DNA of 64,000 nucleotides, taken from contig CALGDE010000109.1 of the NCBI GenBank assembly GCA_937883785.1, forward strand, positions 1-64,000, written 5' to 3'. The DNA comes from an uncultured cyanobacterium. GTDB lineage: Bacteria > Cyanobacteriota > Cyanobacteriia > CACIAM-69d. Of the stretch, positions 29,810 through 38,730 are shown one piece after another. The notes beneath the pieces were generated by a model. The model did no database searches. It saw only the letters and a list, made by a program, of their open reading frames with translations, and had not been told where the DNA came from. A program made the position numbers and the translations under genes. The first letter of the stretch is position 1; each line of letters begins with the position of its first letter.

Positions 29810-31651
29810 TTATACTTGTTCACTCTGGTTTCCTAGCATTTGCAGGCGATATAAACTAGCGTAAATCCCCTCTTGGGCAAGCAAACTATCGTGGTTCCCA
29901 TCCTCCACTAATCGCCCTCGGTTTAACACCAAAATTCGATCCACATTACGAATGGTAGACAGGCGATGGGCAATTACAATCGCCGTTCTTCCCACCATTA
30001 AATCCTCAACGGCATCTTGAATTAATGACTCAGTACCCACATCTAAATTTGCCGTAGCTTCATCCATAATCAGCACTTTTGGGTTCCGAATTGCCACCCG
30101 AGCAAAAGCCAATAACTGCTTTTGTCCCGCCGAGAGATTGGATCCACGCTCCCGAAGTTCAGTGTTATACCCGTTCCCCATCAATCTAATAAACTGGTCC
30201 ACATTGGTGCGTTCCGCCGCCGATTGAATGTCTTCCTGGGTATAGGTTTCCCCCAGGGAAATGTTGCTATTGACGTCCCCAGCAAAAATAAATCCATCCT
30301 GTAGGATTACTCCCAAATGTCGTCGCAGTTCCGACTGGGGCATATCGCGAATATCAACGCCATCAATTAAAATTCGCCCGGAGCTTACTTCGTACAGACG
30401 GCACAGCAACCGAATAATAGATGATTTTCCTGCCCCCGTTGGTCCCACAAAGGCAACTTTTTGCCCCGGCGGAATCGTAAAGTTTAAATCCCTTAAAATC
30501 AGCTCGTCGTCTTTGTAGGCAAGGGAGACATTTTCAAAGCGAATTTCTCCCCGTTTTGTGGGCTCGGCATTTTCCAGCGCTTTCTTGTAGCGATCACCCC
30601 CTGGATCCTGAATCGCAATTGGTTCTCCTAAAATCCCGCTAATACGTTCAATGGCGGTAAATCCCGCTTGAATCGCCGTGAACTTTTCCGCAAATTCCCG
30701 TAGCGGATTAAATAAACGCTGGGCAAATAGGATAAATTCTGCCAGAATTCCGAAGGTCAAAGCATCATTTAAAATCATCACGCCGCCAAACCATAGGACT
30801 CCAGCGATCGCCACCAAAGAGATCCATTCTAAAACCGCCGACACCGCTGAATCATAAAAAATCGTTTCATCAACGGCTTGAACATATTTATAATTGGTCT
30901 TACGAAACTGTCTTGAATTCAGCCCTTCTCGACCAAATAGCTGAACAATATTGACACCCACCAAATTTTCCTGAAGGGCAGAGTTTAAATCAGATAATTT
31001 CTCTCGGGCTCGATAGTTTGCCTTACGGAATTTATATTGAAAAAAGATAATTAAGCTCGTAACGGGCAACAGCAACAGGATAAGCAACAGCGCCAGCTGC
31101 CACTGACGGTAAAACATGATGGCAATTAGCAAGCCAATGGAAAAAATATCGCTAACAATGCCAACGGCGCCGGTGGAAAACACCTCTCCCAACGCATCCA
31201 CATCACTGGTGAGTCGAGTAATTAAACGTCCCACAGGCGTGCGGTCAAAAAAGCCCATGGCCAGGGAAACCACATGACGGAAAAGGTCCTGGCGAATATC
31301 GGCAGTGATGCGCTGTCCCACCTTCTGCACCAGGTATCCCTGCACCCCCTGTAGACACAGGCGCACCGCCACGGTGGCAAGCAACATCCATGCCACAGCA
31401 TTTAACCCTTCCTGTAAGGACAAGGCTTTTAGAAACTCAAACCGGGTGGGTTCCTGACGAAGGATGGAAATAGCTTGCCCCACCAAAATAGGCTGCACCG
31501 CTGAGGCGATCGCCAAGGGAAATAGCAAGCACAGGGCAAAAATCAGAATCCGAGAATTGCGGCGAGCATAGGGCAATAACGTCAGGAATAGCAGCCAGTC
31601 GCTACTTTCTTTACGACTAGACTCAGGCAAACTAGAAGAGGATACGGTCAT
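29810..31651 (-). CDS. ABC exporter, fused permease and ATPase
   Basis: A 613-residue half-transporter that would act as a homodimer or with a partner. Residues about 20-330 are a six-helix export domain (DRTPVGRLITRLTSDVDAL is the typical coupling region). The ATPase domain follows, with Walker A GPTGAGKSS near residue 405, signature NLSAGQKQLLAFARV, Walker B VLIMDEATANLD, and the H-loop IVIAHRLSTI. It resembles MsbA/multidrug-type exporters, but lipid, peptide or drug substrates cannot be told apart. It converges with the AEC gene. Confidence 0.93.
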   Translation of the reverse strand: MTVSSSSLPESSRKESSDWLLFLTLLPYARRNSRILIFALCLLFPLAIASAVQPILVGQAISILRQEPTRFEFLKALSLQEGLNAVAWMLLATVAVRLCLQGVQGYLVQKVGQRITADIRQDLFRHVVSLAMGFFDRTPVGRLITRLTSDVDALGEVFSTGAVGIVSDIFSIGLLIAIMFYRQWQLALLLILLLLPVTSLIIFFQYKFRKANYRAREKLSDLNSALQENLVGVNIVQLFGREGLNSRQFRKTNYKYVQAVDETIFYDSAVSAVLEWISLVAIAGVLWFGGVMILNDALTFGILAEFILFAQRLFNPLREFAEKFTAIQAGFTAIERISGILGEPIAIQDPGGDRYKKALENAEPTKRGEIRFENVSLAYKDDELILRDLNFTIPPGQKVAFVGPTGAGKSSIIRLLCRLYEVSSGRILIDGVDIRDMPQSELRRHLGVILQDGFIFAGDVNSNISLGETYTQEDIQSAAERTNVDQFIRLMGNGYNTELRERGSNLSAGQKQLLAFARVAIRNPKVLIMDEATANLDVGTESLIQDAVEDLMVGRTAIVIAHRLSTIRNVDRILVLNRGRLVEDGNHDSLLAQEGIYASLYRLQMLGNQSEQV

Positions 31652-32111
31652 GGAATTTACAAACGGAAAGGGGCAGATTTACTGACGCAGATCAAGCTTT
31701 AAAAGCAGGAGAAGAATCTTATTGATTGATAGGAATTTCAACCAATAAAATCCTCCAAAAAACCAGAAATCAACTCATTTATATGGCGTATATATGACGT
31801 GATTTAGAGATTTTGAGAAACGGAAAGCTTCAGATTCTAAAGAGTCTTTTTCAGTTTTTCTATCAATGGAATCTTCGTGGCTCAACTTTTCTCCCGACTT
31901 TGAATCAAGCTTTGCTGGGATGTTGTCTTTAGCAAACCGGATATTAGGCTTTAAATATACTAAATATCCCAGCATCATTTCCTAAGGATTTTTGCCCTTT
32001 GCCCCTTCCCCAACCCGTTAGAATTAACATAACGATCAATAGAGCAACGAAAGCTCAGTCAACGGTTTGCTTGGCTTTTACTTTTAGGATTTTCAGAATC
32101 CAGCGGGGGTT
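31652..32111. other. Intergenic region upstream of the flavodiiron gene
   Basis: 460 AT-rich bp between the divergent ABC exporter and flavodiiron genes, so it holds both promoters. A 67-codon minus-strand ORF at 31775-31978 has its AGGA only about two bases from the ATG and a polar, featureless product; I do not call it. Confidence 0.45.
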
Positions 32112-33911
32112 ATGGATATGGCGTCAGCGCCGCACACGGTTGATGAATCTCAGAACGCGTCTGGTCAGGACGTCCGATCTGAAGACGTGCAGGTTGCGCA
32201 AATTGGCGTAGACACACGGGCGTTGCGATCGCGCACCTGGGATCGGCTGAAGTTTGAAATTGAGTACTCCCGCAAGAAAGGCACCACCGCCAATAGCTAC
32301 CTGATTGAAGGGGAGCAGCTGGCGTTGATTGACCCCCCTGGTGAGCGGTTCACCAAGATTTTTATCGAGTCCCTGCAAGGGCGTCTGGGGGACCGTCCCA
32401 TTGATTTCATTATTTTAGGGCACGTTAATCCCAACCGTGCCGCCACCTTGGATAAGCTGCTAACCCTGTACCCCGAGGCGTGCATTGTTTGTTCCAAGCC
32501 AGCGTCGGAAAGTTTGCGATCGCTATTAGCGGATCGATTTGCCCAAGGCACCACCGCTTTGCCCCCAGAACTAAAGGTGATTAAGGGCGACGAAATGACG
32601 GTGGATTTGGGGCAGGGACATTGCTTGGAATTTGTACGAGTGCCCACGCCCCGATGGCCCGATGGGCTGGCCACCTTTGACCGATCCAGCCAGATTTTAT
32701 TTTCCGATAAGTTTTACGGTGCCCATGTTTGCGGCGACCAGGTGCTCGATGAAGGCTGGACCATCTACGCCGATGATCGTCGGTTCTTTTTCGATAGCCT
32801 CCACGCGCCCCAGCTCCGGCAGGTGAATAATGCCCTGGATAAAATGGAGGAATTTGTTCCGGAGCTAATTGCTCCAAACCACGGTCCCATGGTGCGCTAT
32901 GGGCGAGTGGAGCTGATGAAGCAGTACCGAGAATGGGGAAGCAAAACGGCGAACCAGGGACCGATGGTGGCTTTGATTTATGCGTCGGCCTATGGCAATA
33001 CCGCGGCGGTGGGTCAGGCGATCGCCAGCGGCATCACTAAAGGCGGCGCCACGGTGGAGCTGATTAATTGTGAGCACGCCTCCCCGTCAGATATTAAGGA
33101 TGCGGTGGAGCAGTGCTCCGGCTTTATTATTGGGTCCCCCACGTTGGGCGGACACGCCCCAACGCAAATTCAAACGGCTTTGGGCATTGTGCTTGCCAAC
33201 GCAGCGAAAACCAAGCCAGCGGGAGTCTTTGGATCCTTCGGCTGGAGCGGCGAGGCGATCGACTTGCTGGAGCAAAAGGTGCAAGATGGCGGCTACAAGT
33301 TTGCCATGAATACTATTCGCGTCAAGTTTGCGCCGGACGCCGGTACCTTGAAAAGCTGCGAAGAGGCGGGAACGGACTTTGCCCAGTATGTGCGCCGGGC
33401 GGAGAAGCGTCGCACTCGCCGTACCAAGCGACGGGGAGATGTGAGCGATCGCACGTCCCAAGCCATGGGACGGGTGGTAGGCGCCCTATGCATTGTGACC
33501 GCTAAGCGAGACGAGGTAGAAACGGCGATGTTGGCATCGTGGGTTTCCCAGGCTACCTTTAGCCCGCCAGGATTGACGGTGGCGGTGGCGAAAGAGCGGG
33601 CGGTGGAGGCACTGATGTCTGAGGGTGACTCCTTCGTAATCAACATCTTGCCGGAGGACAGCCCCCTATCGCGGAAATTTATGCGGGATTACGAGCCAGG
33701 GGAAGATCGGTTCAAAGATCTGGACACGGATATTGCGGACAATGGCTGCCGCATTATCAACGGCGCGTCAGCTTACATGGAGTGCAAGGTGTCCCAGCGT
33801 ATGGAGTGTGGCGACCATTGGATTACCTATGCTGTGGCGGAACAAGGAGATGTGTTGAATTCCAACGCTTTAACCGCTCTCCACCACCGCAAGTCGGGCA
33901 ATCACTATTAG
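32112..33911 (+). CDS. Flavodiiron protein, Flv1/Flv2 type with non-canonical iron site
   Basis: Class C flavodiiron protein that photoreduces O2 to water downstream of photosystem I. The 599 residues have a metallo-beta-lactamase domain (to about 275), a flavodoxin domain (about 280-440, LIYASAYGNTAAVGQAI), and a C-terminal flavin-reductase domain (from about 450, VVGALCIVTAK). The canonical iron motif HxExDH is replaced by GHVNPNR, as in cyanobacterial Flv1 and Flv2, which pair with a canonical partner (Flv3 or Flv4). I favour Flv1 because the flv4-sll0218-flv2 context is absent, but this is not certain. No partner gene lies in the window. Confidence 0.9.
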   Translation: MDMASAPHTVDESQNASGQDVRSEDVQVAQIGVDTRALRSRTWDRLKFEIEYSRKKGTTANSYLIEGEQLALIDPPGERFTKIFIESLQGRLGDRPIDFIILGHVNPNRAATLDKLLTLYPEACIVCSKPASESLRSLLADRFAQGTTALPPELKVIKGDEMTVDLGQGHCLEFVRVPTPRWPDGLATFDRSSQILFSDKFYGAHVCGDQVLDEGWTIYADDRRFFFDSLHAPQLRQVNNALDKMEEFVPELIAPNHGPMVRYGRVELMKQYREWGSKTANQGPMVALIYASAYGNTAAVGQAIASGITKGGATVELINCEHASPSDIKDAVEQCSGFIIGSPTLGGHAPTQIQTALGIVLANAAKTKPAGVFGSFGWSGEAIDLLEQKVQDGGYKFAMNTIRVKFAPDAGTLKSCEEAGTDFAQYVRRAEKRRTRRTKRRGDVSDRTSQAMGRVVGALCIVTAKRDEVETAMLASWVSQATFSPPGLTVAVAKERAVEALMSEGDSFVINILPEDSPLSRKFMRDYEPGEDRFKDLDTDIADNGCRIINGASAYMECKVSQRMECGDHWITYAVAEQGDVLNSNALTALHHRKSGNHY

Positions 33912-33968
33912 GACTTCCGATGCCTAGACCGCTGACGGGGGCACTGGTCATTAGAGCGCGTCACTACA

Positions 33969-34096
33969 GGGCGCGTCATCAGTTAACCGCTAAAAGCCTT
34001 GCGCAGTGGAGAGTACATGCCCTTTCAAAATAAGAACTACTAGGGGCTGAAGCCTGCGCGGCTAATCGCTTTGAAACTTAAATGATGACAGCCCCT
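33969..34096 (+). repeat. Dispersed intergenic repeat, copy A
   Basis: About 128 bp similar to 55742-55870 (same orientation) and 37077-37215 (opposite orientation). Shared landmarks in order are GCGTGTCATCAG, AAGCCT, CCTTTCAAAA, ACTAGGGGCTG and the terminal ATGATGACAG. This copy ends eight bases before the start codon of the YdcF-like gene. Confidence 0.75.
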
Positions 34097-34103
34097 AGAT
34101 CGA

Positions 34104-34826
34104 ATGAAACAGCTTTGGACTAGATTGCGCACTGGCTTTCTGTTTCGACGATCGCGATTTTGGGCGCTGTTGATCAGCACAGTAATCGTCACCGTTTTAG
34201 CTGCACTGGCGATCGCCCTTAACCACCATCGCCAGCAGCCCGTAGATACAATTTTTGTGCTGGGGGGCAGCATCAAACGGGAGATGTACCTGGCGGAAAC
34301 ATTGCCCCGAAAGGAGAATATTCCCATCTTGATTTCTAACGGATCGCCGTCTCCCTGCGTGCGGGCGCTCTATGAGCGGGAGGAGCGATCGCCAGCGGGA
34401 GTTTATGTGGAGCACTGCGCCCGATCCACCTTCGACAATTTCTCCTACGGAATTCCCTTTTTTCGCCAGTGGCACAGCCGCCATATTCAGCTATTAACTT
34501 CCGGCAGCCATGTGGAGCGCGCCACGTGGCTAGGACGGTTAATGTTGGGCGCCCACGGCATTTGGGTTGATGTTTTAGAGGTGCCAGAAACGGGGGTACC
34601 GGGGAATGTGGAACGGTGGTGGAAAACGGGGTTGGATATGGGGCGATCACTCCTATGGCTCCCTTTCAGCTACATTTACGAACCTCGGTGCAAGCAAATA
34701 GATCTGCTGCCACAGGTTGACCTTGATTCGGTGTGTGCTCGACGGCGACTGACCTGTGAAAACCAGGGAAACTTGAAAAACTACTGCAAAATTCGCCGTT
34801 CTGATTTGGAAAGTCTACGCCCATAA
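34104..34826 (+). CDS. YdcF/DUF218-like membrane-anchored protein
   Basis: 240 residues. There is an N-terminal membrane helix (about residues 15-35, ALLISTVIVTVLAALAIAL), then a DUF218-like domain beginning TIFVLGGSIKREMYLAETL, with STFDNF and LLTSGSHVERATWLGRL matching the family's order. The domain is linked to envelope functions (SanA, YdcF, ElyC), but the reaction is unknown. The C-terminal 40 residues carry three cysteines. Repeat copy A forms its immediate leader. Confidence 0.8.
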   Translation: MKQLWTRLRTGFLFRRSRFWALLISTVIVTVLAALAIALNHHRQQPVDTIFVLGGSIKREMYLAETLPRKENIPILISNGSPSPCVRALYEREERSPAGVYVEHCARSTFDNFSYGIPFFRQWHSRHIQLLTSGSHVERATWLGRLMLGAHGIWVDVLEVPETGVPGNVERWWKTGLDMGRSLLWLPFSYIYEPRCKQIDLLPQVDLDSVCARRRLTCENQGNLKNYCKIRRSDLESLRP

Positions 34827-34876
34827 CCCGCCCTCAGCTCAGGAACGCAGCGTTATTGGTGGTCGACTTCCTCCAG

Positions 34877-35803
34877 CTAATCTCCCGTGTCGGTAATTCC
34901 CAAGCGATTTTGTAGCTGACTCACCGCTAGCTTCATCACCCGTTTAATATCGGGATCCGCTTCCTTCGCCAGCACCCCTTTCAGCACGGATACCGTGTCG
35001 CGATCGCCCACCTTCATCAACGCCAGCGCCATTCCCTTGCGCACATCCGAGTCACTATCCGCCAAATGCTCAATTAATTTCGGTCGCGCCGCCGTTGATT
35101 GCACTTCCCCCAGTGCCGACGCCGCTTCCAAGCGCACTTCCGTGTTGTTATCATCCAGGGCTGCGATCAGTGTGGCGATCGCCCGCTGGTCCTGTTTTTC
35201 CCGTGCAATGCCGGCGATCGCCCCCACCGCCGCCTGACGCACATCATCCATATCTGACACCGCCGCCTTAAACAGCTCATCCGCCGCATCGGAGCCAATA
35301 ACGCCCAAGGCCCAGGCGGCATGCCCTTTGATGCTTTCCGGCTGGCTAGGGTCGGACAAAACCTCCAGCAGCACCGGCACAGAAGGCTTCCCCGTGTCCG
35401 CCAGCGCACCGATAGATGACCCCTTCACCACCGTATCTTCATCATGTAAAAACGCATTGACCAAGGTTGGAACAGCGCGAGGATCGCGAATTAAGGTTAA
35501 TGTTTTGGCGCTGGCTCGGCGCACCACCGGATTTTCATGGTTTGCCAAAGCGTCGATTAACTGGGGCACCGCCGGTTTGCCGATTCCCTTCCCCAGGGTT
35601 TCCGCAAATTGCAGCCGCACCATGCCTCGCGTATCCCCCAAGCCTTCCACCATTTGACCAATCAAGTCGCGATCGCCCGTATCAAACCGCCCCTCCTGGA
35701 GCAAGTCGCAGACCCTCTGGAGCAGCGCATCCATTTCCTTTGGATCCGGCGGTGTTCCAGCAGGCTGGGTTATTCTGCCAAAGGTGGGAGCAGGGGTGGT
35801 CAT
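34877..35803 (-). CDS. HEAT-repeat protein (phycobilin lyase-like / NblB-like)
   Basis: 308 residues made almost entirely of PBS-lyase-type HEAT repeats (VPQLIDALANHENPVVRRAS, VPTLVNAFLHDEDTVVKGSS, IATLIAALDDNNTEVRLEAA, and others), about seven in all. This repeat type occurs in the bilin lyases CpcE/CpcF, in NblB, and in scaffolds unrelated to pigments. No cpc or apc genes are adjacent, so a role in phycobilisome assembly or breakdown is only a guess. It converges with the YdcF-like gene. Confidence 0.82.
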   Translation of the reverse strand: MTTPAPTFGRITQPAGTPPDPKEMDALLQRVCDLLQEGRFDTGDRDLIGQMVEGLGDTRGMVRLQFAETLGKGIGKPAVPQLIDALANHENPVVRRASAKTLTLIRDPRAVPTLVNAFLHDEDTVVKGSSIGALADTGKPSVPVLLEVLSDPSQPESIKGHAAWALGVIGSDAADELFKAAVSDMDDVRQAAVGAIAGIAREKQDQRAIATLIAALDDNNTEVRLEAASALGEVQSTAARPKLIEHLADSDSDVRKGMALALMKVGDRDTVSVLKGVLAKEADPDIKRVMKLAVSQLQNRLGITDTGD

Positions 35804-36051
35804 GAATTCGTTGGGCGGTTGGGGTTACCCCATTTATGGTGCCAGGTCTTTTGAATCGGGCGACTCCCTGGCAATACTATGTAGTGTTTTCGGGCAGCGT
35901 AATGTTTTCGGGCAGCATTCTTTGCGCCACCACTTACCTCTCCGTTGCAGAGTCTTCCCAGCAGCGCAAAAGGATCGCCCTTGGGAATTCAGAGCCATAC
36001 AGCCCCCTTAAGAGCAAATGCCACTACAGTTTTCTCTACATTGAGCTTCCT

Positions 36052-36732
36052 TTACATATTGAAATTTTCGCTGAACTGTTGACGGGTCATAGGCTGCATA
36101 ACCTCAATGCCCTCGCCACCCAGCAACGTCAAAGGTTCCCCCGCCACAGAAATCCACACCGGCGCGTTGGGATTTAAGGTAGTCGCCGTAAAGATCAACT
36201 GCCCCAGTCGTCCCATCATGGACGCTGAACCACCCCCAGCCAAAAACCCTTCAGACACGTCCACGTAAACACCATCTTCCTTAACAGCCACAGACAGGAC
36301 CTTAGTATCTAAAGGCACAGCGTTGCCCACATCCTGTACAGGCGGCTGGGAAAATAACTGAGCCAGCGCCGCCATCAAAATATCTTCCGACCGATCCGGC
36401 GCATAAACCTTGGTGCTTAAGGGGGTCAGCTCCAGCGATCGCCCAGTATCTTTCAGCCAATACACCATCAGGGACTGCTCCACCGCCTGGGGGGCCGCCG
36501 GAGGAGATGCTTCACCGGCAGGAGATTCCGCAGCCGTGGGCGACGGAGGGGCAACGGATGCGGAGGGGGTGGGCTCGGGGGTTACTACTGAATCCTGCTG
36601 TTGGCTAGTGACCCATGCAGTGGTGGCTCCCACGGCGATCGCAATAGATGCCGCAATGGACAATCCCACCGATACTCGACTGTTAGCACCAGATTTAGAG
36701 CTGGAATTGGAACTAGAAGGGCGGTCAGACAT
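36052..36732 (-). CDS. GerMN domain protein, membrane-anchored
   Basis: 226 residues. A Ser-rich N-terminus is followed by a membrane helix (VGLSIAASIAIAVGATTAWV), a Pro/Ala/Glu-rich linker (about residues 50-85), and a GerMN domain (about 88-226) with MVYWLKDTGRSLELTP, ILMAALAQLF and VYVDVSEGFLAGGG. GerMN domains occur in spore germination protein GerM and in cell-envelope proteins of non-sporulating bacteria. A very good ribosome site, AAGGAG six bases before ATG, fixes the start. Confidence 0.88.
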   Translation of the reverse strand: MSDRPSSSNSSSKSGANSRVSVGLSIAASIAIAVGATTAWVTSQQQDSVVTPEPTPSASVAPPSPTAAESPAGEASPPAAPQAVEQSLMVYWLKDTGRSLELTPLSTKVYAPDRSEDILMAALAQLFSQPPVQDVGNAVPLDTKVLSVAVKEDGVYVDVSEGFLAGGGSASMMGRLGQLIFTATTLNPNAPVWISVAGEPLTLLGGEGIEVMQPMTRQQFSENFNM

Positions 36733-37602
36733 ATCAACTCCTTTTTACTCGCGGCTTTTTGATACTCTTCTCTCTGAGTTTTTCAGGCAGAAAAAAATGC
36801 CCATGCCACCGGCTAATGTCGCCAGTGTTCTTGATTCTTAAAGCTACTATTAGAGCCGAATAACATCAGATTCAGCCTCAAGTGCCAGCACTTATCCCAA
36901 GAATCACCATGGCCTAAACCGAGCTTAACTTTTAAGCCATGCTCCTCTTAATGCTTTCCAAACCCAGGCTCAAGCCATCAGCAAACAACGAAACTACTTT
37001 CCATCTTAAGAAATTCAACCCTTTTCTCCCCTAAGCCAAGTCTCCATAAAAATGAGAGTACAGTGGGGAGAGAATAGGGACTGTTATCATTTAAATCTCA
37101 TAAATCTCAAGGTCAGTAACTACAAGAGTTCCAGCCCCTAGTAGGCTTTGTTTTGAAAGGGTGTGGACTCCCCAATGTGTGAGGCTTCTGGCACCTAATA
37201 CTGATGGCACGCCCTACAACGGATTTCCCCCCTAAAAGTGCCTGACGAAGAATCTTTACAGAAAAGGTTAAGTGGAAACTCTGCAAAACTGTTTCTAAGG
37301 ACTTGCCTTTAAACTTATTTTTTCTGCGCCTATATTTTCCAGCGCCAGTAAAAAGCACTTTCGAAGACCCTGCCTCATCTCCTTGAATCCGCTTCCAGTC
37401 AACAACGTTTCCCATGGTTGCAAGCAAAGATACACTTGCTAATTTATATTTGCCGATTTACCCGTAACTATGGGATACACTGATTTTCATTGAGAGCAAA
37501 GATACATTTAATACAATAAAAACCACTTAAGCACTGACTTGCACCGTCAGTTTTAACTTAGTTCCTCCAGAAACTCTCAATCCCCTTTTTGCTCCCGATG
37601 CC
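36733..37602. other. Intergenic region containing repeat copy C
   Basis: 870 bp between the divergent GerMN and HD-domain genes. The only clear content is the dispersed repeat at 37077-37215. A 104-codon minus-strand ORF (37113-37427) overlaps this repeat and starts with TTG; I regard it as spurious. The 37480-37600 stretch is AT-rich and probably holds the HD gene promoter. Confidence 0.5.
37077..37215 (-). repeat. Dispersed intergenic repeat, copy C (inverted)
   Basis: Read on the minus strand it runs GGGCGTGCCATCAG ... CCTTTCAAAACAAAGCC ... ACTAGGGGCTGGAACTCTTG ... AAATGATAACAGTCCC, matching the landmarks of copies A and B in the same order. Confidence 0.75.
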
Positions 37603-38550
37603 ATGTTGTTTAATTCCACCGACCTGCTAATTAACGCCTTCGTTGAACGTCTTCAGGATGGATACGAGCGCACCTATGGCAATTGGAAAAGTAGCTACAA
37701 AGATATTCTGGCCTGGGCTGGAGGGGTCGCTCTGGAAAATATTGCCAATGGTGATGCTCTTTACCACAACGTTGAGCACACCATTATGGTGGCTCTGGTG
37801 GGACAGGAGGTGATTCGAGGCAAGCATATTCGCGACGGCGGCGTTGCTCCGGACGACTGGCTGCATTTCATCATTTCCCTGCTGTTCCACGATATTGGCT
37901 ACATCAAGGGAGTTTGTTTAAACGACGGCAACGGCTGGTACGCCACGGGTATTGATGACGAGCGGGTACGGCTGCCCCACGGGTCCACCGATGCCAGTTT
38001 GACCCAGTACCACGTGGACCGCAGTAAGCAATTTTTGGAAGAGCGGTTTGGGGGACACAAGTTAATCGATGTTGAAATCCTGAAGCGTAACGTGGAGCTA
38101 ACGCGGTTTCCGGTGCCAGATGGAGAGGATCGACAGGATACGCGCAATTATCCCGGCTTGGTGAGAGCGTCGGATTTGCTGGGACAGCTTAGTGATCCGC
38201 GTTATTTGAACAAAATCTGCGCTTTGTTTTATGAGTTTGAAGAAACAGGGATGAACGAGGTGCTGGGGTATAAAAATCCTGGGGATTTGCGTAATAATTA
38301 TGCTCAATTTTTCTGGAAGGGGGTGTATCCCTATGTGCAAGACGCGCTGGAGTACTTAGCACTGACCCAGGCGGGAAAGCAGGTAATCGCAAATTTATAT
38401 TCCAACGTATTTATGGTGGAGCATGGACCGGGGCTAGAGTTTCCGGTGTCTGTGCCGCAGGCGCCCAGCGCATCGAAGCCTTCTATGCCAGAGCCACCAG
38501 AAGTAAATTCCCTTAAGGATGCGTTTCCTGATAAGCGCATGGCCGTTTAG
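37603..38550 (+). CDS. HD-domain metal-dependent phosphohydrolase-like protein
   Basis: 315 residues with an HD-type histidine/aspartate set: YHNVEHTIMVA (about residue 53), then LLFHDIGYIKG (about 95), and later histidines. These ligate one or two metals in phosphohydrolases. The family looks conserved in cyanobacteria, but no substrate is known to me. The last 30 residues are Pro/Ser-rich and probably disordered. The gene is monocistronic and converges with the FAD oxidoreductase gene. Confidence 0.83.
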   Translation: MLFNSTDLLINAFVERLQDGYERTYGNWKSSYKDILAWAGGVALENIANGDALYHNVEHTIMVALVGQEVIRGKHIRDGGVAPDDWLHFIISLLFHDIGYIKGVCLNDGNGWYATGIDDERVRLPHGSTDASLTQYHVDRSKQFLEERFGGHKLIDVEILKRNVELTRFPVPDGEDRQDTRNYPGLVRASDLLGQLSDPRYLNKICALFYEFEETGMNEVLGYKNPGDLRNNYAQFFWKGVYPYVQDALEYLALTQAGKQVIANLYSNVFMVEHGPGLEFPVSVPQAPSASKPSMPEPPEVNSLKDAFPDKRMAV

Positions 38551-38579
38551 TTGGCTGACGCTAGAAGCCCACTGGCAGC

Positions 38580-38603
38580 AATGTCCTGACTAATGTCCTG
38601 ACT
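38580..38603. repeat. 12-bp perfect tandem duplication
   Basis: Two adjacent copies of AATGTCCTGACT, 30 bp after the HD-domain gene stop. Confidence 0.85.
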
Positions 38604-38619
38604 GTAGAGGCGGCGAGTT

Positions 38620-38664
38620 TTCAGAAAAAAAGCGCACCAGTTTATGAAAAGTCCGGTACGCTTT
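38620..38664 (-). terminator. Terminator for the FAD oxidoreductase gene, probably bidirectional
   Basis: Stem AAAGCGCACC / GGTACGCTTT with one mismatch (38629-38664). Read on the minus strand it is followed by a run of T (GCGCTTTTTTTCTG), a good Rho-independent terminator for the oxidoreductase. On the plus strand it could also stop the HD gene transcript. Confidence 0.7.
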
Positions 38665-38730
38665 CAGTCTTTATTGAGTCTTGGTTTAGAAGTCTTCGTG
38701 TAGAAGTCTTGGTTAGATCTCGGTTGTTGT

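Noticed and set aside
31775-31978. 67-codon minus-strand ORF between the ABC exporter and flavodiiron genes
   Set aside because: AGGA is only about two bases from the ATG, and the product is polar and featureless.
37113-37427. 104-codon minus-strand ORF
   Set aside because: It overlaps dispersed repeat copy C, starts with TTG and lacks a ribosome site; better explained by the repeat.
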